From positions 1,860,001-1,924,000 of the forward strand of contig NC_015145.1 in the NCBI RefSeq assembly GCF_000189535.1: 64,000 nucleotides of DNA, read 5' to 3'. This document shows positions 57,888-64,000 of this stretch, one piece after another. The DNA comes from Pseudarthrobacter phenanthrenivorans Sphe3 (lineage in GTDB: Bacteria; Actinomycetota; Actinomycetes; Actinomycetales; Micrococcaceae). A program made the position numbers and the translations under genes. The notes beneath the pieces are model-generated. The model was not told the DNA's origin and made no database searches. It saw only the letters and a program-made list of their open reading frames with translations. The number at the start of each line of letters is the position of its first letter. Position 1 is the first letter of the stretch.

Positions 57888-59366
57888 ATGACCATCACCT
57901 CCACCGAGAAGCCCGGTACCCCCGTAGTCGCGATTAACGACATCGGTACCGCTGAGGACTTCCTCGCAGCTGTCGACGCCACCATCAAGTACTTCAACGA
58001 CGGAGACCTCGTCGAAGGTACCGTCGTCAAGGTCGACCGCGATGAAGTCCTGCTCGACATCGGTTACAAGACCGAAGGTGTCATCCCCTCCCGTGAGCTG
58101 TCCATCAAGCACGACGTTGATCCCGGAGACGTTGTCTCCGTTGGCGATCAGGTCGAAGCCCTGGTGCTCACCAAGGAAGACAAAGAAGGCCGCCTGATCC
58201 TCTCCAAGAAGCGCGCTCAGTACGAGCGTGCCTGGGGCGACATCGAGAAGGTCAAGGAAGAAGACGGTGTTGTCACCGGTACCGTCATCGAGGTCGTCAA
58301 GGGTGGTCTTATCCTCGACATCGGCCTGCGCGGCTTCCTGCCCGCATCCCTCGTCGAGATGCGCCGTGTGCGCGACCTGGCTCCGTACATCGGCCAGCAG
58401 ATCGAAGCCAAGATCATCGAGCTGGACAAGAACCGCAACAACGTGGTTCTCTCCCGCCGTGCATGGCTCGAGCAGACCCAGTCCGAGGTCCGCTCCACCT
58501 TCCTCAACAAGCTGGAAAAGGGCCAGGTCCGTCCCGGCGTCGTTTCCTCCATCGTCAACTTCGGTGCCTTCGTGGACCTGGGCGGCGTAGACGGCCTGGT
58601 TCACGTTTCCGAGCTGTCCTGGAAGCACATCGACCACCCGTCCGAGGTTGTCGAAGTTGGCCAGGAAGTCACCGTCGAGGTTCTCGAGGTGGACCTGGAC
58701 CGCGAGCGCGTCTCCCTGTCGCTCAAGGCTACGCAGGAAGACCCGTGGCAGACCTTCGCCCGCACCCACGCCCTCGGCCAGGTTGTTCCGGGTAAGGTCA
58801 CCAAGCTCGTTCCGTTCGGTGCGTTCGTCCGCGTCGAAGACGGCATCGAAGGCCTGGTCCACATCTCCGAACTGGCTGTCCGCCACGTGGAGCTGGCCGA
58901 GCAGGTTGTCTCCGTTGGCGACGAACTGTTCGTCAAGGTCATCGACATCGACCTGGAACGCCGCCGCATCTCGCTGTCCCTCAAGCAGGCCAACGAGGGC
59001 GTCGACGCCGACAGCACCGAATTCGATCCGGCTCTGTACGGCATGGCCGCAGAGTACGACGAAGAGGGCAACTACAAGTACCCCGAGGGCTTCGATCCCG
59101 AGTCCAACGAGTGGCTTGAAGGCTACGAGAACCAGCGCGCCGCCTGGGAGCAGCAGTACGCTGACGCCCAGACCCGCTGGGAAGCCCACAAGAAGCAGGT
59201 TGCCCAGCACGCTGCCGACGACGCTGCAGCTGCAACGTCCGGTGACAGCGATTCCGGCACTACCAGCTACTCCTCGGAGCCGGCTGCTGAGTCCAACGCC
59301 GGTGCAGGTACGCTTGCATCCGACGAGGCTCTCGCCGCACTGCGCGAGAAGCTGACCGGCAACTAA
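57888..59366 (+). CDS. rpsA: 30S ribosomal protein S1
   Basis: 492 residues with four S1 RNA-binding domains, at about 38-107, 125-190, 211-279 and 296-365. The first two anchor to the ribosome and the others hold mRNA. The usual GAFVDLGGVDGLVHVSELSW and GAFVRVEDGIEGLVHISEL motifs are intact. The 120-residue C-terminal tail is acidic then Ala/Ser-rich (DDAAAATSGDSDSG), typical of actinobacteria. Codon use is biased to preferred codons, as in highly expressed genes. ATG 57888 has GGAG upstream; promoter, leader and terminator show its own transcript. Confidence 0.97.
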   Translation: MTITSTEKPGTPVVAINDIGTAEDFLAAVDATIKYFNDGDLVEGTVVKVDRDEVLLDIGYKTEGVIPSRELSIKHDVDPGDVVSVGDQVEALVLTKEDKEGRLILSKKRAQYERAWGDIEKVKEEDGVVTGTVIEVVKGGLILDIGLRGFLPASLVEMRRVRDLAPYIGQQIEAKIIELDKNRNNVVLSRRAWLEQTQSEVRSTFLNKLEKGQVRPGVVSSIVNFGAFVDLGGVDGLVHVSELSWKHIDHPSEVVEVGQEVTVEVLEVDLDRERVSLSLKATQEDPWQTFARTHALGQVVPGKVTKLVPFGAFVRVEDGIEGLVHISELAVRHVELAEQVVSVGDELFVKVIDIDLERRRISLSLKQANEGVDADSTEFDPALYGMAAEYDEEGNYKYPEGFDPESNEWLEGYENQRAAWEQQYADAQTRWEAHKKQVAQHAADDAAAATSGDSDSGTTSYSSEPAAESNAGAGTLASDEALAALREKLTGN

Positions 59367-59400
59367 TTGCCACTGGTCCGGACCTGTCCGGGCTGACACG

Positions 59401-59432
59401 ACAGACCCCCTGCCTCCAGGCAGGGGGTCTGT
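59401..59432 (+). terminator. Rho-independent terminator of rpsA
   Basis: A perfect 14-bp stem, 59401-59414 with 59419-59432 (ACAGACCCCCTGCC and its complement), 4-nt loop, followed by TGCTTT. Strongest terminator in the window. Confidence 0.9.
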
Positions 59433-59574
59433 TGCTTTAACAAAGGTTGGCCCTCACGGTGACCTGAATGCGTAACTTATGGCAGCCCACGTGGCCTGGT
59501 GCCTTGCTGCTTCGCACCCCGCAGGCAGTCTGCGTCGTAAAAGATACGCAAATTCGCCAACCGGATCTGTTGCT

Positions 59575-60078
59575 TTAAAGCACGACGACGGCGCGGACCG
59601 TTCCGTCGTCGTCGAGGGTGAGGATGGCGCCGGCGCCGGCGAGGATGCGTTGGGCCCCAACGTTGCCGGCCAGGGTCCGCGCGGTCACCCTCCGAAGGCC
59701 GGCGCGGCGTGCTTCATGCAGCAAGAGGCCCAGGGCCGCGCTGCCGATTCCGCGTGAACGGAAACTCCGGCCGAGCCAGATGCCGGTTTCCGCCGACTCC
59801 CGGCCGCCGCCGGATCCGACGCGCTTGAGCCGGATGGACCCGGCAAGGACGCCATCGGCAAGGATTCCCCAGGACTTCTCGCCGGCCGCCCCCTCCAGTC
59901 CTTCGGAAGCGGCGCGGTGGTAGCTGAAGAACCATGCCGTCCGTTCCAGGTTCCAGCCCGGCCCGCCGAGCGGGGGAGCAACCTCATCCGGGGACGCATC
60001 CCGCTTCGCAAGGTCCAGGAGCTGGTCCATCACTTCCTCGTCCACGTCCACCAGGGATACCTCAGGCAATCGGGACAT
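59575..60078 (-). CDS. GNAT-family N-acetyltransferase (RimJ/RimL-like)
   Basis: 167 residues. ETGIWLGRSFRSRGIGSAAL contains the acetyl-CoA loop (RSRGIGSA), and RVTARTLAGNVGAQRILAGAGA the later strand. The form resembles RimJ/RimL-type transferases that acetylate protein N-termini or small amines. Its start overlaps the yigZ end by 17 bp, so it is the second gene of a two-gene unit. Target unknown. Confidence 0.87.
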   Translation of the reverse strand: MSRLPEVSLVDVDEEVMDQLLDLAKRDASPDEVAPPLGGPGWNLERTAWFFSYHRAASEGLEGAAGEKSWGILADGVLAGSIRLKRVGSGGGRESAETGIWLGRSFRSRGIGSAALGLLLHEARRAGLRRVTARTLAGNVGAQRILAGAGAILTLDDDGTVRAVVVL

Positions 60079-60751
60079 CCACCCACTCCGTTCCTTCCAT
60101 GGTTAGGGCGGCGTTCCCGGCTGTGAGCAGCTGCACGCGTCCCGCGGCAGCTTCAAGGGCGGCGGCCTCGTCCGGCACGGCCACCCGCAGGACGGTTTGC
60201 TGGGCGGTGTAGCTTGTTTCGGCCATCACGTATCCTGCGGACCTCAGGTCGTTCTCCAGCCGGCCGGCAGCAGCGTGCGGGACTTCGGCCGCACAGATCC
60301 GCAGCCTGCTCCGGCGCACCATCGGCACCAGGGACAGGGCGGAGGAGACCGATTCCGAGTAGGCCCGCACCAGTCCGCCGGCCCCCAGCAGTACGCCGCC
60401 GAAATACCGCACGACAACGGCGCTCACGTCGCTGAGGTCGGCCAGCCCGGGTGCCGTTTCCCTCTTGGCCAACGCCTCGAGCATCGGGATGCCTGCTGTT
60501 CCGGACGGTTCGCCGTCGTCATTGGAACGCTGGATGTCCCGGTCCGGACCGATGATAAAGGCGGAGCAAAGGTGCCGTGCGTCGTGGAATTCGCGGCGCA
60601 GGCCGGCCACCAGGTCACGGGCGGCTTCTTCGGTTTCCGCACGGCGCAGGACGGTAATGAACCTCGAGCGCCTGATTTCGATCTCGTGGCGGAAATCAGG
60701 CCCGGCCGCAAGGGTGGTGTAGCCCGTGGCCCTGCTGTCTTCCTCTTTCAC
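60062..60751 (-). CDS. YigZ/IMPACT-family protein
   Basis: 229 residues: an N-terminal UPF0029/IMPACT domain with SRFITVLRRAETEEAA, ARHLCSAFIIG, SNDDGEPSGTAGIPML and VVVRYFGGVLLGAGGLVRAY, plus a C-terminal DUF1949-like ferredoxin fold. Role in translation or stress is suspected but unproven. It starts at GTG 60751, 6 nt after TAGACT, a leaderless start. First gene of a pair with a GNAT. Confidence 0.92.
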   Translation of the reverse strand: MKEEDSRATGYTTLAAGPDFRHEIEIRRSRFITVLRRAETEEAARDLVAGLRREFHDARHLCSAFIIGPDRDIQRSNDDGEPSGTAGIPMLEALAKRETAPGLADLSDVSAVVVRYFGGVLLGAGGLVRAYSESVSSALSLVPMVRRSRLRICAAEVPHAAAGRLENDLRSAGYVMAETSYTAQQTVLRVAVPDEAAALEAAAGRVQLLTAGNAALTMEGTEWVDVPIA

Positions 60752-60917
60752 CCGCCAAGTCTAGTGTCGGGACGGCTCCCCAAGGCCAATTTCCCTGGGA
60801 CCTTGGCCCCTGACGCCGTTGAGTACCGGCACCTAGCATGGGGCAATGGCGGACGGCTGGGGCTCCGCAGTCCGCCCGGGCGCCGCCCGGCTAAAGGGAA
60901 GCACCGAGGAGTAAATC

Positions 60918-61337
60918 ATGGCGAGAATATCCAGGGCCACCGCACCTGACCACCAGGTCTACCCGGGGTTCGTTGATGCGTACGAAGAGGTGGCCGCCGG
61001 CTGGAGCGTCACCTTCGAGAGCAACTTCGTTGATATGGACCAGTCTGCGTTCTTCAAAGGCGCGCCGAATGACCAATGCCAGTCCCATCACATGGGTTAC
61101 ATGCTTAAGGGCAGGTTTGGAATCAGGAAAAGTGACGGTTCCGAGGAGATCTACGAGGCCGGTGACGCCTTCGTCATCGAGCCGGGCCACACACCCATCG
61201 TCTTCGAGGGCTCGGAATTTGTTGCCTTCACCCCCGCCGAAGAAGCGCGGCAGCAAAGGGAAGTCATGATGCCGAACGTCCTGCAGTTTGCCTGGGAGCG
61301 TGGAATCGACCTGCCGCCGCGGGACATGTCCACGTGA
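60918..61337 (+). CDS. Cupin-domain protein
   Basis: 139 residues with a conserved beta-barrel: the metal-site motif region QCQSHHMGYMLKGRFGIRK and the second motif YEAGDAFVIEPGHTPIVFE. GAGGAGTAA-like sequence precedes ATG 60918 (GAGGAG). Binds a metal and perhaps a small ligand; function unknown. It lies 49 bp upstream of coaE on the same strand. Confidence 0.83.
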   Translation: MARISRATAPDHQVYPGFVDAYEEVAAGWSVTFESNFVDMDQSAFFKGAPNDQCQSHHMGYMLKGRFGIRKSDGSEEIYEAGDAFVIEPGHTPIVFEGSEFVAFTPAEEARQQREVMMPNVLQFAWERGIDLPPRDMST

Positions 61338-61386
61338 CGGCGCCCGGTTTCCGGGGTCTGTGGAACGTGGGGACTACTGTGGTGGA

Positions 61387-62601
61387 GTGCTGAAGATCGG
61401 GTTGACGGGCGGCATCGCCTCAGGAAAATCAGTGGTTGCCTCACGCCTGAAAGACCGCGGTGCCGTCCTGGTTGATGCCGATGCGCTGGCGCGTGAAGTG
61501 GTAGAGCCGGGCACCGAGGGCCTGCACCGCATCGTGGCGGAGTTCGGCGAGGATGTCCTCGGGGCCGACGGAAGGCTGGACAGGCCCAAGCTCGGCGCCC
61601 TGGTCTTTGGAGATCCCGCCCGCCTTGCCGTGCTGAACGGGATCGTCCACCCACTGGTCCGGTCGCGCGCGGCGGCAATCGTGGAAGCTGCGGCACAAGA
61701 TGCCGTGGTGGTACAGGACACCCCCTTGCTGGTGGAAACGGGACAGGGGAGCAGCTTCCACCTGGTTGTGGTGGTGGACGCCCCGGACGATGTGCGGCTC
61801 CAGCGGATGCTGGAACACCGGGGCATGACCGAGGATGCGGCACGCTCCCGGATGGCAGCGCAGGCGGCGCGGGAGGAACGGCTTGCTGCGGCGGACGTGA
61901 TCCTGGACAACTCCGGCAGCGTGCAGCACCTGCTGGACCAGGTCGACCGGCTCTGGGACAACCGGCTGGTGCCCTTCGCGCGGAACATCGCTAACGGGGT
62001 CCGGGCGGACCGGGCCGGGGGTCCGGTCCTGGTGCCGCACCGGGAGGAATGGCCGCAGCAGGCGGCCCGGATCGCGGCACGGCTGAAGGCCGCGGCGCCC
62101 GGGCTCATCCTGGCGGTAGACCACATCGGCTCCACCTCCGTGCCGGGGCTGCCCGCCAAGGACGTGATCGACCTGCAGGTTGCCGTGCCGGACCTTGAAG
62201 CCGCAGCAAGGCTCGCGCCGCTCCTCGCCGCTGCCGGTTTTCCGGGGGTACGGGGAGTCGAAGCCGACACCTCGAAGCCCAACGCGCCTGATCCAACCCA
62301 ATGGTTGAAGCGGTTCCACGCCAACGCTGACCCGGGCCGGGCGGTGAACGTCCACGTCCGCGCGGCCGGCTCGCCCGGATGGCGCTACGCGTTGATGTTC
62401 CGCGACTGGCTCCGGGACGATCCGCAGGCGCTCAAACTTTACGCGGAGCACAAGGCAGACCTGGCGGGGCGGTTCGCCGCTTCTCCGGGCACACGGGCGT
62501 ACGCCGAAGCCAAGGAGCCTTGGTTCAGCGATGTGGCCTGGCCGGGGATGTCCGCCTGGGCTGAGGCAACCGGCTGGGCGCCGCCGTCGTACGGGTCCTG
62601 A
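61387..62601 (+). CDS. coaE: Dephospho-CoA kinase fused to a GrpB/UPF0157 domain
   Basis: 404 residues. Residues 1-195 are CoaE, which phosphorylates dephospho-CoA, the last step of CoA synthesis: P-loop GLTGGIASGKS (5-15), DADALAREVV and the lid DVRLQRMLEHRGMTEDAA. Residues about 215-395 are a GrpB/UPF0157 nucleotidyltransferase-like domain (HIGSTSVPGLPAKDVIDL, NVHVRAAGSPGWRYALMFRD). The fusion is common in actinobacteria. GTG 61387 has TACTGT 6 nt upstream (leaderless). Confidence 0.95.
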   Translation: MLKIGLTGGIASGKSVVASRLKDRGAVLVDADALAREVVEPGTEGLHRIVAEFGEDVLGADGRLDRPKLGALVFGDPARLAVLNGIVHPLVRSRAAAIVEAAAQDAVVVQDTPLLVETGQGSSFHLVVVVDAPDDVRLQRMLEHRGMTEDAARSRMAAQAAREERLAAADVILDNSGSVQHLLDQVDRLWDNRLVPFARNIANGVRADRAGGPVLVPHREEWPQQAARIAARLKAAAPGLILAVDHIGSTSVPGLPAKDVIDLQVAVPDLEAAARLAPLLAAAGFPGVRGVEADTSKPNAPDPTQWLKRFHANADPGRAVNVHVRAAGSPGWRYALMFRDWLRDDPQALKLYAEHKADLAGRFAASPGTRAYAEAKEPWFSDVAWPGMSAWAEATGWAPPSYGS

Positions 62602-62679
62602 AGCTCCCAAGGGCGGAGGCTTGTTCGCCCGTAACGGACTCCGCCGCCCAGTGTCGGTGCCCGGTTGTAGATTAGATCC

Positions 62680-64000
62680 ATGAGCCTTGCGCAGGATATC
62701 AACCGTGTTGTAGCGCCCTTCGAGGTCATCAGCGAATTCAAGCCCGCCGGTGACCAGCCCGCAGCCATTGCCGAACTGACAGAGCGCATCAACAACGGCG
62801 AGAAGGACGTAGTGTTGCTCGGCGCCACCGGTACCGGCAAAAGCGCCACCACGGCCTGGCTGATTGAACAGGTGCAGCGGCCCACGCTGGTGATGGTCCA
62901 GAACAAGACCCTTGCCGCGCAGTTGGCCAACGAATTCCGCGAGCTGCTGCCCAACAATGCGGTGGAATACTTCGTCTCCTATTACGACTACTACCAGCCG
63001 GAAGCCTACGTCCCGCAGACGGACACCTTCATCGAGAAGGACTCCTCCATCAACGAGGAAGTGGAGCGGCTGCGGCACTCTGCCACGAACGCCCTGCTCA
63101 CCCGCCGCGACGTCATCGTGGTGGCCACGGTCTCCTGCATCTATGGCCTGGGCACCCCCGAGGAATACATCGCCGGCATGGTCACCCTCCGCAAGGGCCA
63201 GGAAATGAACCGGGACGCACTGCTCCGGAAATTCGTCTCCATGCAGTACGCCCGCAACGACATGGACTTCCACCGGGGCACCTTCCGGGTCCGCGGCGAC
63301 ACTGTGGAGATCATTCCCATGTATGAGGAACTCGCGTTGCGGATCGAGTTCTTCGGGGATGAGGTGGAGAACATCTACACCCTGCACCCTGTCACAGGTG
63401 AGGTCATCCGCGAGGAAACCGAAATGTATGTGTTTCCTGCCTCGCACTACGTGGCCGGACCCGAACGCATGGGCCGGGCCATCAAGTCCATCGAGGACGA
63501 ACTCGCGGACCGGCTCGCCGTCCTTGAAGGGCAGAACAAACTCGTCGAGGCGCAGCGCCTGCGCATGCGCACCACGTACGACCTCGAAATGATGCAGCAG
63601 ATGGGTTTCTGCAACGGCATCGAAAACTACTCCCGGCATATCGACGGCCGGGCGGGCGGCACGGCCCCGCACTGCCTCCTGGACTACTTCCCGGACGACT
63701 TCCTGCTCGTGGTGGACGAATCCCACGTGACCATCCCGCAGATCGGGGCCATGTACGAAGGCGACATGTCCCGGAAGCGGACCCTGGTGGACCACGGCTT
63801 CCGCCTGCCCTCCGCCATGGACAACCGCCCGCTGAAGTGGGACGAATTCCTGGAGCGGATCGGCCAGACGGTCTACCTGTCCGCCACCCCGGGCAAATAC
63901 GAGCTCGGCAAAGCGGACGGCTTCGTGCAGCAGATCATCCGCCCCACCGGCCTGATCGACCCCGAGGTCATCGTCAAGCCCACCAAGGGCCAGATCGACG
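62680..64000 (+). CDS. uvrB: Excinuclease ABC subunit B, 3' end outside window
   Basis: 440 complete codons are visible. Walker A is GATGTGKS (48-55), the beta-hairpin that clamps DNA reads [20 protein letters not shown], and DESHVTIPQ and YLSATPG are helicase motifs II and III. UvrB verifies lesions with UvrA and positions UvrC. ATG 62680 is 6 nt after TAGATT (62668-62673), so initiation looks leaderless. No clear LexA box was found upstream. Frame continues past the window. Confidence 0.97.
   Translation, partial: MSLAQDINRVVAPFEVISEFKPAGDQPAAIAELTERINNGEKDVVLLGATGTGKSATTAWLIEQVQRPTLVMVQNKTLAAQLANEFRELLPNNAVEYFVSYYDYYQPEAYVPQTDTFIEKDSSINEEVERLRHSATNALLTRRDVIVVATVSCIYGLGTPEEYIAGMVTLRKGQEMNRDALLRKFVSMQYARNDMDFHRGTFRVRGDTVEIIPMYEELALRIEFFGDEVENIYTLHPVTGEVIREETEMYVFPASHYVAGPERMGRAIKSIEDELADRLAVLEGQNKLVEAQRLRMRTTYDLEMMQQMGFCNGIENYSRHIDGRAGGTAPHCLLDYFPDDFLLVVDESHVTIPQIGAMYEGDMSRKRTLVDHGFRLPSAMDNRPLKWDEFLERIGQTVYLSATPGKYELGKADGFVQQIIRPTGLIDPEVIVKPTKGQID

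Noticed and set aside
62602..62679. LexA/SOS box before uvrB
   Set aside because: CTTGTTCGCCCGTAACG contains one GTTCG half-site but no matching CGAAC partner at the expected spacing.
61441..63795. 784-codon open frame on the minus strand
   Set aside because: It lies opposite coaE and uvrB, which have clear domains. High GC leaves long antisense frames free of stops; its product is low-complexity and shows no domain.

Overview
The window is chromosomal DNA from a high-GC actinobacterium, most likely Arthrobacter or Pseudarthrobacter (Micrococcaceae). The grounds are the 395-residue Arthrobacter-type xylose isomerase, the CoaE-GrpB fusion, SCO1664/MSMEG_4193-family proteins, an Eis-like acetyltransferase, a lone LigD polymerase domain, and many starts that look leaderless (a TANNNT box 6-7 nt before the start codon). 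I found no tRNA, rRNA, transposase, integrase or CRISPR array.

Layout. 1-5440: two very GC-rich genes for large proteins of unknown function; the second is broken by a perfect 35-bp tandem duplication. 5503-11229: small accessory genes, including a divergent SnoaL-like/TetR pair with a clear operator, a GNAT, a Gfo/Idh/MocA oxidoreductase divergent from xylA, and an epimerase-like enzyme. 11327-16396 (minus strand): a subtilisin-like protease, a V8-type protease fused to a NUC-type nuclease, and a BBE-like flavoenzyme. The two proteolytic genes lack recognisable export signals and are the best candidate here for an undescribed system. 16691-26039: sugar lactonase, aldo/keto reductase, RibD-like reductases, hydrolases, a glycosyltransferase, a squalene-cyclase-like toroid protein and an SCO1664/phosphomutase pair.

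26203-36271: an IclR regulator followed by eight tightly packed genes that match the 4-cresol (cre) pathway of Corynebacterium glutamicum in the order J-I-H-G-F-E-D-C. A phosphoenolpyruvate-dependent aryl phosphate synthase (CreHI) would tag the alkylphenol, P450 CreJ with ferredoxin CreF and reductase CreE would oxidise the alkyl group, the HD phosphohydrolase CreD would remove phosphate, and CreG and CreC would oxidise the alcohol to the hydroxybenzoate.

36335-64000: mostly housekeeping genes. These include an AAA/VWA pair, a stand-alone 5'-3' exonuclease, a CBS protein, HrpB, the LigD polymerase domain, a YrdC/YciO protein, a Pit phosphate transporter with a foldable 5' leader, polA, an APC permease, an Eis-like GNAT, rpsA with strong promoter and terminator, YigZ, coaE-grpB and the 5' part of uvrB. 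Coordinates and residue positions were read by hand. Functions rest on motif recognition without database searches.
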